Both the position numbers and the translations under genes were made by a program. A stretch of DNA of 64,000 bases from Anaerolineae bacterium (GTDB lineage: Bacteria > Chloroflexota > Anaerolineae > JAFGEY01): the NCBI GenBank assembly GCA_016929775.1, contig JAFGIE010000045.1, positions 3,951 through 67,950 of the forward strand, written 5' to 3'. Below, in pieces: positions 41,352 to 50,746 of the stretch (position 1 is the first letter of the stretch; every line of letters begins with the position of its first letter). The notes under the pieces were generated by a model, which searched no databases, was not told where the DNA came from, and saw only the letters and a list, made by a program, of their open reading frames with translations.

Positions 41352-42458
41352 CTAGGCCTGCCGGTCCAGCTCGGCCAACGCGCCGGTGCGGACGAACACG
41401 ATCCGCTCCGCGACGTTGGTCGCGCGTTCGCCTGCGCGCTTGACGTGGTAGGCGATGGTCAGCGTGCTGGCGCCGCGCTCAAAGTGCTTGGTCTTCTTGT
41501 CCGTCATTCTCTCTGTGATCGAATCGACGATCGCCGTGTGCAGGCGATCGATCTCGTTCGCGCGCTCAGAGATCGCGCGTGCGGCTTCGACGTCATCGCG
41601 CAAGAAGGCGTCGACGCTCTCGTGGAGCAGGTTGCACACTTGCTGGGCCATGACCGACAGCTCGTCGAGAGGACCGAGCAGCGGTTCGTGCTCCAGGCGG
41701 AGCCGGATCTGGGCGATCGCCTTGGCATAGTCGCCGATCCGCTCCAAGTTGGTCGCCACGTCGTTCGCCGCCAGGACCGTCCGCAGCTGGATGCGCTGTG
41801 GGTGGTGCGTGCGCAGGATGTCGAGGCACGCTTCCTCGATCCGGTAGCGTAGGTCGTTCACGTCCAGGTCATCCTCGACCACCTGTGCGGCAAGCACGTG
41901 GTCGTCCTCCACCGCCGCCCGGACCGCCCACGAGAGCGCCTGCGTCACCATATGCTCCATGGCTTCGAGCTGCTGGCGCACGGTGCGCAGCGCCCTCTTG
42001 AGCGTCCGTCGCGCCGCGCGGACCAGGTCAGCCTTGAACCATCTGCGTAGGACGGCGAGCACGACATAGATTGCTGCGCCGCCAAAGACCCCCAGGAAGT
42101 AGTTGCCCGTCCCGACCGCCATCCCCAGCGCGGCGACCGCCCAGATCCCGGCAGCTGAGGTCAGGCCATAGATCGTCCCGCCGCGGCGGATCATGACCCC
42201 CGCGCCGAGAAAGCCGATCCCGCTCACGATCTGCGCCGCCACGCGCGCCGGATCGCCGCCCAGGAAGCCGCGGTAGGACAGGATCGTGAACAGGCACGAC
42301 CCCACCGAGACCAGCATGTAGGTCCGGATCCCGGCAGGCATGTCCCGCCGCTCTCGATCCCAGCCTACGATCCCGCCCAAGGCCAAGGCGAGCAGGACCT
42401 GGATCGCGATGCGTAGGCCGATCTGAGGCTCAAAGGTCCCCAGGATCTCTGTGATCAT
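41352..42458 (-). CDS. MgtC-PhoU fusion protein
   Basis: 368 residues. Residues ~1-140 are an MgtC/SapB membrane domain with four to five helices: GGIVGWDRERRDMPAGIRTYMLVSVGSCLFT, IVSGIGFLGAGVMIRRGGTIYGLTSAAGIWAVAALGMAVG. Residues ~155-365 are a PhoU-type helical bundle: MEHMVTQALSWAVRAAVEDDHVLAAQVVEDDLDVNDLRYRIEEACLDILRTHHP and the signature VLAANDVATNLERIGDYAKAIA, with a second half-repeat ending HVKRAGERATNVAERIVFVRTG. MgtC proteins modulate membrane ATPase, Mg2+ and phosphate homeostasis; PhoU binds metal clusters and dampens phosphate uptake. The gene lies inside the inositol cluster, 15 bp after iolG. Confidence 0.88.
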   Translation of the reverse strand: MITEILGTFEPQIGLRIAIQVLLALALGGIVGWDRERRDMPAGIRTYMLVSVGSCLFTILSYRGFLGGDPARVAAQIVSGIGFLGAGVMIRRGGTIYGLTSAAGIWAVAALGMAVGTGNYFLGVFGGAAIYVVLAVLRRWFKADLVRAARRTLKRALRTVRQQLEAMEHMVTQALSWAVRAAVEDDHVLAAQVVEDDLDVNDLRYRIEEACLDILRTHHPQRIQLRTVLAANDVATNLERIGDYAKAIAQIRLRLEHEPLLGPLDELSVMAQQVCNLLHESVDAFLRDDVEAARAISERANEIDRLHTAIVDSITERMTDKKTKHFERGASTLTIAYHVKRAGERATNVAERIVFVRTGALAELDRQA

Positions 42459-42473
42459 CCGTCCTCTCTCTCG

Positions 42474-43496
<1,023 letters not shown>

Positions 43497-43539
43497 CTTT
43501 ACTCCCTAGCGCGGGATAGCGCCGTGCCCCCTGGTTCGC

Positions 43540-44697
43540 CTAGATCTTGACCAGGATCTTGGCGTCCGTCCGCGCCGTCGCCTGCGCGATCGCGTCGATC
43601 GCCTTGTCGAGCGGATACCGCGCGGTGACCATCTTGGTGGTGTCGATCAGACCGGCAGCCATCATGCTGATCACGCTCGGGAAGATGCCGTGACCCGAGT
43701 GGCCCTGCGAGCCGTAGACCTGTCCACGGCGCACCTGGAGGGTCTCGAGGTACATCGGCACGCGCACTGCGGCGCGCCCGACCTGCGCGATCTTGCCATT
43801 GATCGCCAGGCACTGCTCCATGAGCGGGATCGTCTTGCCTGGCGCGCCAGCTGCCTCGACCTGCAGGTCGGCCCCGCGCCCGTGCGTCAGGTCCATCACC
43901 ACCTGTACGGCATCGACCTCGAGCGGGTTGTAGACATAGTCCGCGCCCATCCGCGCGCTCACCTCGCGCCGCGGCGCCGAGATCTCGAACGCGATCACCT
44001 TGGCTGCGCCCGCTGCCTTGCACTCGGCGGCAGCGGTCAGCCCGATCGGCCCCTGTCCATAGACGACGACGGTGCCGCCGGGCCGGAACCCGCCCGCGCG
44101 CTCGAACACGCAGTTGTAGGCAACGCTGGACGGCTCGACCGTGGCTCCCATTTCGTACACCACGCTCTCGTCGCCGTTGCAGACGTCCATCAAGTCGTTG
44201 AGCTTCCAGCAGTACTTGGCCCCGACGGCGATGTACTCGGCGAACGCGCCGTTGATCGTAAAGCCGATCTCTTCGAGGTTGGTGCAGTGGTTGGGATAGC
44301 CATCGCGGCAGGGGCGGCAGTGTCCACACCAGATCATCTCTTCGGCGGTCACCAGGTCGCCCACTTCCAGGTCCTCCACGGCTGCGCCGACCTCCACGAC
44401 CTTGCCCGCAAACTCGTGCCCCAGGATCGCCGGGAACTTGGTCAAGCCGGGGTAGAGGACATACCCGTCGGCGTCGGTCTCGTAAAAGTGCATGTCCGAC
44501 CCGCAGACCCCGCAGGCCTTGATCTCCAGCAAGACCTCATCCGGCGCGATCGTCGGCATGGGCACGTCCTTGATCTCCAGTACGGGGTGACGCCATACCG
44601 CGTTGCCCGTGATCGCCTTGCCTGTCCGTTTCTCCCATTCCGACAGCGCATAGTCGGGCTTGGGATCCCATTCGGCCGAGAGTACCAGTCCTTTCAC
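43540..44697 (-). CDS. iolM: Zinc-dependent dehydrogenase, scyllo-inosose 3-dehydrogenase (IolM-like)
   Basis: 385 residues of the medium-chain zinc dehydrogenase family. KACGVCGSDMHFYETDADGYVLYPGLTKFPAILGHEFAGKVVEVG carries the catalytic-zinc Cys and His. EEMIWCGHCRPCRDGYPNHCTNLEEIGF has the four structural-zinc Cys, and VVYGQGPIGL is the NAD site. The C-terminal VRRGQVYGSQGHSGHGIFPSVISMMAAG closely resembles my recollection of T. maritima IolM, which oxidises scyllo-inosose to 3-dehydro-scyllo-inosose. GTG start at 44697 behind AAAGGAG. It is the first structural gene after the LacI-type regulator. Confidence 0.83.
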   Translation of the reverse strand: MKGLVLSAEWDPKPDYALSEWEKRTGKAITGNAVWRHPVLEIKDVPMPTIAPDEVLLEIKACGVCGSDMHFYETDADGYVLYPGLTKFPAILGHEFAGKVVEVGAAVEDLEVGDLVTAEEMIWCGHCRPCRDGYPNHCTNLEEIGFTINGAFAEYIAVGAKYCWKLNDLMDVCNGDESVVYEMGATVEPSSVAYNCVFERAGGFRPGGTVVVYGQGPIGLTAAAECKAAGAAKVIAFEISAPRREVSARMGADYVYNPLEVDAVQVVMDLTHGRGADLQVEAAGAPGKTIPLMEQCLAINGKIAQVGRAAVRVPMYLETLQVRRGQVYGSQGHSGHGIFPSVISMMAAGLIDTTKMVTARYPLDKAIDAIAQATARTDAKILVKI

Positions 44698-44717
44698 CGT
44701 GTGTCTCCTTTCAGGTT

Positions 44718-44743
44718 GTGGTCAACGCGATCGACGTGACCAC
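44718..44743. promoter_or_regulatory. Dyad element upstream of iolM
   Basis: Arms GTGGTCA (44718-44724) and TGACCAC (44737-44743) flank a central CGATCG. A central CG is typical of LacI-family operators, but the sequence differs from the lacI promoter palindrome, and it could also form an mRNA hairpin. It lies 20 bp before the iolM start; no clear separate promoter was found there. Confidence 0.4.
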
Positions 44744-44835
44744 GCTCTGTCCTCAGGGCGCGAGGTGCCTCCCCGGGGACCTGCGGCGCGGGGCTGCCCC
44801 CGCCTGTGCACGCGCGCGTGCTGTGTGTGTGACGT

Positions 44836-45846
44836 TCACGCCCCCTCTCCTCCCTGCGGGCGCGCGCAGGACTCGCGCAGGGCGAGTGTAGGGCGCAGCA
44901 GTACGTCGTCGACGTCCGCCTCGTCGAGCAGGTCTAGGGCCATCTCGATCGCCCTTCGTCCTAGTTCGTACTTGGCCTGTACGACCGTGGTCAGCGGCGG
45001 GTCGAGGTAGCGCGCGGCGTCGATGTCGTCGTAGCCGATGATCGAGATGTCGCCCGGGACAGATAGGCCCAGCGACTTGACGGCGCGCAGTGCGCCCATT
45101 GCCGTCCGGTCATTGTAGCACAAGATCGCCGATGGTCGTTCCTGCCCCGCACACAGGCAGCGTGCTGCCTGTGCGCCCGCCGGCGCGGTCCCGTCGCCGG
45201 GCGCGATCCACCGCGGCGCGATCGAGGCGTTCACCTGGCTAAGTGCTTGCTGGCAGCCGGTCAGGCGCAGTTGGCTCGAGGTTGCGCTCTCGCGCCCCGT
45301 GATGTAGGCGATGCGCCGGTGCCCCAGCGCTGCCAGGTACTCGCCGACCAGCCGTCCGCCATGGAGGTCGTCGTTGCGCACCGAGAAGGAGTAGTCGCCG
45401 GGCTGCTGGTTGTTGATCAGGACCACCGGCACGTGCGTCTCGGTCAGCTGTGCGTAGAAACCGCCCACGCGCGATGCGGTGACGATCACGGCGTCGACCC
45501 GCTGCTCGCGCAGGGTTCGCACTGCAGCGACCTCGCGCTCGGGGTCGTCGGCTGAGCTGCACAGGATCACCACATAGCCGCGATCGAGCGCTGTCTCTTC
45601 GATGCCGCGCGCGACTTCGGCGACAAAGGGGTCGGCGATCGTGGTCACCACCAAGCCAACGGTGCGCGTGCGCCGGGTGGACATCGCGCGCGCGATGGCG
45701 CTGGGGGTATAGCCCATCTCCTCCGCCAGCTGCTGGATGCGCGCCTTGGTCTCGGGCTTGACCAGCGGGCTGTTCGATAGGGCGCGCGAGACCGTCGAGT
45801 GCGACACACCAGCCTGCCGCGCGATATCCTTGATCGAGATGGTCAT
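44836..45846 (-). CDS. LacI-family transcriptional regulator, candidate inositol-cluster repressor
   Basis: 336 residues. The N-terminal helix-turn-helix and hinge read ISIKDIARQAGVSHSTVSRALSNSPLVKPETKARIQQLAEEMGYTPSAIARAM, followed by a periplasmic-binding-protein-like ligand domain (VGLVVTTIADPFVAEVARGIEE, AILCYNDRTAMGALRAVKSLGLSVPGDISIIGYDDIDAARYLDPPLTTV). The start at 45846 follows GGAGGAG. A perfect palindrome lies over its own transcript start, pointing to autorepression. It lies first on the strand of the iol genes, 138 bp before iolM; the inducer is presumably inositol or an intermediate (inference). Confidence 0.9.
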   Translation of the reverse strand: MTISIKDIARQAGVSHSTVSRALSNSPLVKPETKARIQQLAEEMGYTPSAIARAMSTRRTRTVGLVVTTIADPFVAEVARGIEETALDRGYVVILCSSADDPEREVAAVRTLREQRVDAVIVTASRVGGFYAQLTETHVPVVLINNQQPGDYSFSVRNDDLHGGRLVGEYLAALGHRRIAYITGRESATSSQLRLTGCQQALSQVNASIAPRWIAPGDGTAPAGAQAARCLCAGQERPSAILCYNDRTAMGALRAVKSLGLSVPGDISIIGYDDIDAARYLDPPLTTVVQAKYELGRRAIEMALDLLDEADVDDVLLRPTLALRESCARPQGGEGA

Positions 45847-45875
45847 GCCTACTCCTCCACGCACACCGTGGCGCT

Positions 45876-45891
45876 TTGCACACGTGTGCAA
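45876..45891. promoter_or_regulatory. Operator palindrome for the LacI-family regulator
   Basis: TTGCACACGTGTGCAA, a perfect 16-bp palindrome with a central CG. It lies just downstream of the lacI-type -10 box, at the expected transcript start. Confidence 0.75.
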
Positions 45892-45919
45892 GTATACGAG
45901 GGAAAGGCCCGGCTGTCAA
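45891..45919 (-). promoter_or_regulatory. Promoter of the LacI-type regulator (and probably the iol cluster)
   Basis: Minus strand TTGACA (45919-45914), 17-bp spacer, TATACT (45896-45891). Consensus-strength and overlapped by the operator. Confidence 0.88.
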
Positions 45920-45928
45920 ATCAGCCGC

Positions 45929-45957
45929 TTGGCGGCAGCGGGGTCGCGGGGTATAAT
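45929..45957 (+). promoter_or_regulatory. Promoter of the membrane protein/xth genes
   Basis: TTGGCG (45929-45934), 17-bp spacer, TATAAT (45952-45957). It is divergent from the lacI-type promoter, 10 bp apart. Confidence 0.75.
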
Positions 45958-46005
45958 GCCCTGTGCTATGCGCTCGCGTCCCTTGGACCGCGGAAGGAGG
46001 GCCAC

Positions 46006-47016
46006 GTGGGGTCAGAGACAGGCTATCGCGACCGCCGCATCGTGCTCGGCGCGATCGGCGTGCTCCTGCTCGGCGCGGGCATCACGGCGCTGATCATCGG
46101 CCCGCTCGAGCTCCACTGCTTCTACCTCTTTTCGGAGGGCGGTCGCCATCACTATCCCGGCTTCCGGTTTGGCACCTTTATGTATGGCAACATCGCCGCC
46201 CAGGTCGCCGCCTACTATCTTGTCGCCGCAGTCGGCATCCCCCTCGGGTACGGGCACCTGGCGGGACGGCGTTGGACCCGCGTGCTTGTCTTGGCCCTGG
46301 CTTGGTGCTGGTTCGTGATCGGGATGCCGCTCTCGGCGGTTGGGGCGTTCATGCTCTTCTCTGCCAAGGCCCTGTCGATCCCCATCGCCGCGGCAGCGCT
46401 GGTCCTGCTCGCCCTCTCCTACTTGACGCTGCCCGTACTGCTGCTCCGCTTCTACCGCGGGCGCAACGTGACGGCGACCTTGGCGCGCACGGACCCGCGC
46501 TCGTACTGGGTCGAGCGTCTGCCCATGCCGGTCCTTGTCCTCTGCCTGCTCTACGCCTTCTACATCCTCGCCATGCACGCTCCCATGTTCCTCGGCGGCG
46601 TGGTCCCGGTCTTTGGCGCCCTGATCAGTGGACTCGAGGGCATCGCGGTGCTGGACCTGGCGATCGTGACCCTGGGATGGCTGCTGTGGGGCATGGCGCG
46701 GCTCAAGCGGTGGGCGTGGTGGGGGTCGTTGGCCTATTTCGTCCTGCTCGCCACGTCCGTAGCGACCCTCGCGCGCTACCCGCTCTCCGACCTGCTCGCC
46801 GCGATGCGCCTCCCGCCGACAGAGCTGCAGGCGCTGGGTGGCTTGCCCTTGCACGGCGTGCACCTGGCGCTCTTGATAGGCGTCCCGCTCCTGGCGACGC
46901 TGGGACTGCTCGTCCGCGCGCGGCGGTGTTTCGCGCGCAGCCCCGACGCGTCGCCGGGCGCGCCTGACCTGCGTTCGAGTGTGTCTCCAATCGGGAAAGG
47001 GGATCGACTGCGATGA
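46006..47016 (+). CDS. Polytopic membrane protein of unknown function
   Basis: 336 residues with about nine hydrophobic helices. The first (VLGAIGVLLLGAGITALIIGPLE) is followed by an unusual polar loop with CFYLFSEGGRHHYPGFRFGTFMYG, then paired helices and a basic cytoplasmic tail. No transporter or enzyme motif was recognised. GTG start at 46006 behind an ideal AAGGAGG, just after the promoter. It overlaps xth by 4 bp (ATGA), so the two are translationally coupled, although a functional link is not obvious. Confidence 0.75.
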   Translation: MGSETGYRDRRIVLGAIGVLLLGAGITALIIGPLELHCFYLFSEGGRHHYPGFRFGTFMYGNIAAQVAAYYLVAAVGIPLGYGHLAGRRWTRVLVLALAWCWFVIGMPLSAVGAFMLFSAKALSIPIAAAALVLLALSYLTLPVLLLRFYRGRNVTATLARTDPRSYWVERLPMPVLVLCLLYAFYILAMHAPMFLGGVVPVFGALISGLEGIAVLDLAIVTLGWLLWGMARLKRWAWWGSLAYFVLLATSVATLARYPLSDLLAAMRLPPTELQALGGLPLHGVHLALLIGVPLLATLGLLVRARRCFARSPDASPGAPDLRSSVSPIGKGDRLR

Positions 47017-47786
47017 GGCTTGTCTCTTGGAACGTCAACGGCATCCGGTCCGTCACCGGAAAGGGCTTCCACGACTGGCTGGATCAGGCGTCGCCCGACG
47101 TGCTGTGCTTGCAAGAGACGCGCATCCAGGCTGACCAGCTGACCGAGCGCCTGGCGCAGCCCGCTGGTTATCACGCCACCTGGTGCCATGCCGAGCGCAA
47201 GGGGTACAGCGGCGTGACCACGTGGTGCAAGACGCCGCCGCTGCACGCCCAGTGCGGGTTCGGCGTCGAGGAATTCGACGCCGAGGGGCGCGTGCTGATC
47301 ACGCAGCATCCCGGCTTTGTGCTGCTCAACGTCTACTTTCCGAACGGGGGACGGGGGCTCGAACGGCTCGACTACAAGCTGCGCTTCTACGAGGCGTTGC
47401 TCGCGTACTGCGATGCGCGGCACGCACGCGGGGAGCGGCTTGTCCTGTGCGGCGACTATAACACCGCGCATCGCCCGATCGACCTCGCGCGCCCCAAGGA
47501 GAACGCCAAGACCTCCGGTTTTCTGGAGGAGGAGCGGGTCTGGATCGACCACTACCTCGCGCACGGCTTGGTCGACACCTTTCGCGCCCTGCACCCCGAC
47601 GTCGCCGACCGCTACTCGTGGTGGATGTACATGCGCAACGCGCGTGCGCGTAACATCGGCTGGCGGATCGACTACTTCTTGGTCTCCGAGGCGCTCATGC
47701 CTGCCGTCACCGGCGCCGACATCCTGACCGAGGTCGTGGGATCGGACCATTGTCCCGTCACCCTCGACCTGGAAGCGTTTGACTAA
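47013..47786 (+). CDS. xth: Exodeoxyribonuclease III / AP endonuclease
   Basis: 257 residues of the exonuclease-endonuclease-phosphatase fold. SWNVNGIRS, LCLQETRIQ (metal Glu), NVYFPNGG, CGDYNTAH (Asp/Asn) and VVGSDHCPV (catalytic Asp-His) are all present. The enzyme cuts at abasic sites and degrades 3' ends in base-excision repair. The ATG at 47013 overlaps the stop of the membrane protein gene. The gene is complete. Confidence 0.94.
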   Translation: MRLVSWNVNGIRSVTGKGFHDWLDQASPDVLCLQETRIQADQLTERLAQPAGYHATWCHAERKGYSGVTTWCKTPPLHAQCGFGVEEFDAEGRVLITQHPGFVLLNVYFPNGGRGLERLDYKLRFYEALLAYCDARHARGERLVLCGDYNTAHRPIDLARPKENAKTSGFLEEERVWIDHYLAHGLVDTFRALHPDVADRYSWWMYMRNARARNIGWRIDYFLVSEALMPAVTGADILTEVVGSDHCPVTLDLEAFD

Positions 47787-47807
47787 TCGGTTTCGATATG
47801 CTACCAT
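47779..47807 (+). promoter_or_regulatory. Promoter of the second Gfo/Idh oxidoreductase gene
   Basis: TTGACT (47779-47784), 17-bp spacer, TACCAT (47802-47807) with an extended -10 TGC. It overlaps the end of xth. Confidence 0.7.
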
Positions 47808-47943
47808 CTTGGTGTGCTGGGCGGAGGGCGCGCGCGATCGCGAGCGGTCTCTGTCCCTTCACGGCGTTCTCTGAACGGTCGCCCTGCTCGACGGGCAGAA
47901 CCGGCTTTATCGCACGATGCCGCACGGTGGAAAGGAGTCAACG

Positions 47944-49140
47944 ATGGTCAGCGGGAAGGACGAGACAGCCGTCCTGGATCGCAAGCTCAAGATGGGAATG
48001 GTTGGCGGCGGGCGTGACGCGTTTATCGGCGCGGTGCATCGCCGCGCGGCGATGCTGGATGGCGGGGTCGAGCTGGTTGCCGGGGCCTTCTCTTCGACCC
48101 CGGAAAAGTCCAAGCTCTCGGCGCAGGACCTCTACGTGCCGCAAGCGCGCGCCTACGGCACTTGGCAGGACATGCTCGCGGGCGAGAGCGCCCTGCCAGA
48201 GGGCGAGCGGATCGACTTTGTGTCGATCGTCACCCCCAACCACATGCACTACCCGGTCGCCAAGGCGTTCGCCGCCGCAGGCTTTAACGTCGTACTCGAC
48301 AAGCCCATGGTGCACACCAGCGAGCAGGCAAATGACCTGATCGCGACGGTGCGCGAACGCGGCGTGATCTTTGCCGTGACCTACAACTATACGGGGTATC
48401 CGCTCGTCAAGCAGATGCGCCACATGGTGCAGCAGGGCATGCTGGGCGAGATCCGCAAGGTGATCGTCGAGTACCCGCAGGGCTGGTTGTCGACCAAGGA
48501 AGAGGATGCGGGCCAAAAGCAAGCCGAGTGGCGTACCGATCCCAAGCGCTCGGGCATCGCCGGCGCCGTGGGCGACATCGGTTCGCACGCCGAGAACCTG
48601 GTCAGCACGACCACCGGGCTCGAGATCGCCGAGCTGTGCGCTGACTTGACCACGTTTGTCCCCGGTCGGCTGCTCGACGACGACGCCAACGTCCTGCTCC
48701 GCTTCACGAATGGCGCGCGCGGGATCCTGACCGTCTCGCAGGTCTGTGTCGGGCAGGAGAACAACCTTACGATCCGCATCTGGGGCACCGAGGGCGCGCT
48801 CGAGTGGCACCAAGAGCACCCGAACTACCTGACCTACTGGCGAAAGGACGAGCCGATCCAGGTCATGTCGCGGGGCAATGGCTACCTCTGCGAGGCTGCG
48901 GATCGGGCGAGCCGTCTGCCGACGGGCCATCCCGAGGCCTTTATCGAGGCCTTTGGCAACGTGTATCTCAATGCCACCGACACGATGCGCGCCAAGCTGC
49001 TCGGACGCGAGCCCACCGCGCTCGAGCGCGACTTTCCGACTGTCTATGACGGCGCGCGCGGCGTGTACTTTATCGAGCGCGTGGTCGAAAGCGCGCACAG
49101 CGACCGCAAGTGGCTGTCCTTTGACTGGAATCCAGCCTAG
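47944..49140 (+). CDS. Gfo/Idh/MocA-family oxidoreductase
   Basis: 398 residues. [25 protein letters not shown] is the NAD(P)-binding start; [29 protein letters not shown] corresponds to the EKP segment, with Asp in place of Glu. [20 protein letters not shown] holds the active-site His. The C-terminal [21 protein letters not shown] pattern is common in sugar or inositol dehydrogenases of heterotrophic gut and soil bacteria. The substrate is unknown. The start at 47944 follows AAAGGAG. The partner is the sugar isomerase gene 170 bp downstream. Confidence 0.85.
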   Translation: MVSGKDETAVLDRKLKMGMVGGGRDAFIGAVHRRAAMLDGGVELVAGAFSSTPEKSKLSAQDLYVPQARAYGTWQDMLAGESALPEGERIDFVSIVTPNHMHYPVAKAFAAAGFNVVLDKPMVHTSEQANDLIATVRERGVIFAVTYNYTGYPLVKQMRHMVQQGMLGEIRKVIVEYPQGWLSTKEEDAGQKQAEWRTDPKRSGIAGAVGDIGSHAENLVSTTTGLEIAELCADLTTFVPGRLLDDDANVLLRFTNGARGILTVSQVCVGQENNLTIRIWGTEGALEWHQEHPNYLTYWRKDEPIQVMSRGNGYLCEAADRASRLPTGHPEAFIEAFGNVYLNATDTMRAKLLGREPTALERDFPTVYDGARGVYFIERVVESAHSDRKWLSFDWNPA

Positions 49141-49309
49141 GGCGGCGAGGTTGGCGCCCGCTACGCCGGCGACACCGGCGAGGTGGCGCGCCCACAGCCG
49201 TCCACCGGTATCTGCGGTGAGGGTGTGTCCCTCCTAGAACGCACCTTCTTATTCACGTGGGTGGCGCATGAGCGAGCGCCATCCCGACACCTGTGCGAGG
49301 AGGCATGAC

Positions 49310-50314
49310 ATGGCACGACCTGTGACGCTCTTTACTGGACAGTGGGCGGATCTTCCGCTCGACACGGTCGCCGAAAAGGCGGCGGCGTGGGGCTACGATG
49401 GCCTCGAGCTCGCTTGCTGGGGCGACCACTTTGAGGTAGATAAGGCCCTGTCCCAAGACGGCTATCTGCAGAGCCGGTGGGACATCCTCAAGAAACATGG
49501 CCTGAACTGCTGGGCGATCAGCACGCACCTCGTCGGTCAGTGCGTGTGCGACGATCCGATCGATGCGCGCCACAAAGGGATCCTGCCCTCCCGTATCTGG
49601 GGCGACGGCGAGCCCGAGGGCGTCCGCCAACGCGCTGCCCAGGACGTGATGAACACGGCGCGCGCCGCTGCGGCGTTCGGGGTCAAGGTGGTCAACGGCT
49701 TTACCGGCTCCAAGATCTGGAAATACCTCGCGATGTTCCCGCCCGTCCCCGCCGAGATGATCGAGGAGGGCTATGCCGACTTTGCCGCGCGCTGGAACCC
49801 GATTTTCGACGTCTTTGACGAGGTTGGCGTCCGCTTTGCGCTCGAGGTGCATCCCTCCGAGATCGCGTTCGACTTTTGGTCGGCGCAGCGCGCGCTCGAG
49901 GCTGTAGGGCGGCGTGAGGCGTTCGGCCTAAACTTTGATCCCAGCCACTTGTACTGGCAGATGATGGACCCGGTCCTGTTTGTGTACGAGTACGGCGACC
50001 GCATCTACCACATGCACGTCAAAGAGTCCGTGCGCCAGCTTGACGGGCGCAACGGCATCCTCGGGTCGCTGCTCTTCTTTGGCGACCACCGGCGCGGGTG
50101 GGACTTTGTCTCGCCGGGGCGCGGCGGCGTGCCCTTTGAGCGTGTCTTCCGGGCGCTCAACACCGTTGGCTACACCGGACCGCTCTCGGTCGAGTGGGAA
50201 GACAACGGCATGACGCGCGACCAGGGCGCCCCCGAGGCGCTGGCGCTGGTCCGCAGCCTCGACCTCACCCCCTCCGACCAGGCATTCGACGCCGCATTCG
50301 AGTCCAAGGCATAG
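49310..50314 (+). CDS. Sugar phosphate isomerase/epimerase-family TIM barrel protein
   Basis: 334 residues of the xylose-isomerase-like barrel family. [38 protein letters not shown] and [11 protein letters not shown] carry the predicted metal ligands. It starts [31 protein letters not shown], typical of the group that sits beside Gfo/Idh dehydrogenases in sugar catabolic loci. The start at 49310 follows GAGGAGG. Together with the preceding oxidoreductase it forms a likely two-step oxidation/isomerisation module; the substrate cannot be named. It is not a close copy of the IolO-like gene at 39 kb. Confidence 0.83.
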   Translation: MARPVTLFTGQWADLPLDTVAEKAAAWGYDGLELACWGDHFEVDKALSQDGYLQSRWDILKKHGLNCWAISTHLVGQCVCDDPIDARHKGILPSRIWGDGEPEGVRQRAAQDVMNTARAAAAFGVKVVNGFTGSKIWKYLAMFPPVPAEMIEEGYADFAARWNPIFDVFDEVGVRFALEVHPSEIAFDFWSAQRALEAVGRREAFGLNFDPSHLYWQMMDPVLFVYEYGDRIYHMHVKESVRQLDGRNGILGSLLFFGDHRRGWDFVSPGRGGVPFERVFRALNTVGYTGPLSVEWEDNGMTRDQGAPEALALVRSLDLTPSDQAFDAAFESKA

Positions 50315-50356
50315 GGCGTAGCGCACGTCTGGGGGCTGCAGGCCCTTCTGCCCCGA

Positions 50357-50387
50357 CGCCCCCGTTCCCTTCCAGGGAGCGGGGGCG
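50357..50387 (+). terminator. GC-rich hairpin after the sugar isomerase gene
   Basis: A continuous 14-pair stem (one G-U) with a 3-nt loop, CGCCCCCGTTCCCT against AGGGAGCGGGGGCG. The downstream sequence is not T-rich. Confidence 0.55.
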
Positions 50388-50431
50388 CGATCTGTGTAGA
50401 AAGGCGGGCATCTGTCCGCCACGATCGCTGG

Positions 50432-50461
50432 TTGCCGCCGCCTGCCCATCCGGTGTATAAT
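50432..50461 (+). promoter_or_regulatory. Promoter of the small gene/AlkP phosphohydrolase pair
   Basis: TTGCCG (50432-50437), 18-bp spacer, TATAAT (50456-50461). Confidence 0.7.
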
Positions 50462-50505
50462 ACGCACTGGTCAAGGCGAGATCAAGGATGGGACAAGGAG
50501 GCGCA

Positions 50506-50715
50506 ATGCCCGACCGCAAGCCCAAGTACACGACGATCAGCATCCCCCGCGAGCTGTACGAGCGTGTTGCCGCGATCATCGAGGATACTGGGTTCCGCAG
50601 TCCGACCGAGTACATCGTCTACCTGACCCGCCAGGCTGTGATCGCCATCGAGGCGGACAGTAACCTGATTCACTCGCTGCCCTACTCGGTCGGGCGCAGC
50701 GATGAGGCGGGGTGA
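50506..50715 (+). CDS. Small CopG/ribbon-helix-helix-like protein
   Basis: 69 residues. YTTISIPRELYERVAAIIEDTGFRSPTEYIVYLTRQAV has the strand-helix-helix pattern of ribbon-helix-helix proteins (alternating TISI strand, then two helices separated by GFRSPTEY). The C-terminal ~25 residues are not distinctive. The ATG at 50506 has AAGGAGG well placed; an ATG at 50488 precedes that site and is less likely. It ends 31 bp before the preferred start of the AlkP-family gene. It may regulate that gene or bind as its partner; unproven. Confidence 0.68.
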   Translation: MPDRKPKYTTISIPRELYERVAAIIEDTGFRSPTEYIVYLTRQAVIAIEADSNLIHSLPYSVGRSDEAG

Positions 50716-50746
50716 GCCCGACCGCCCGGCGGCGCGGGAGGGAGCT

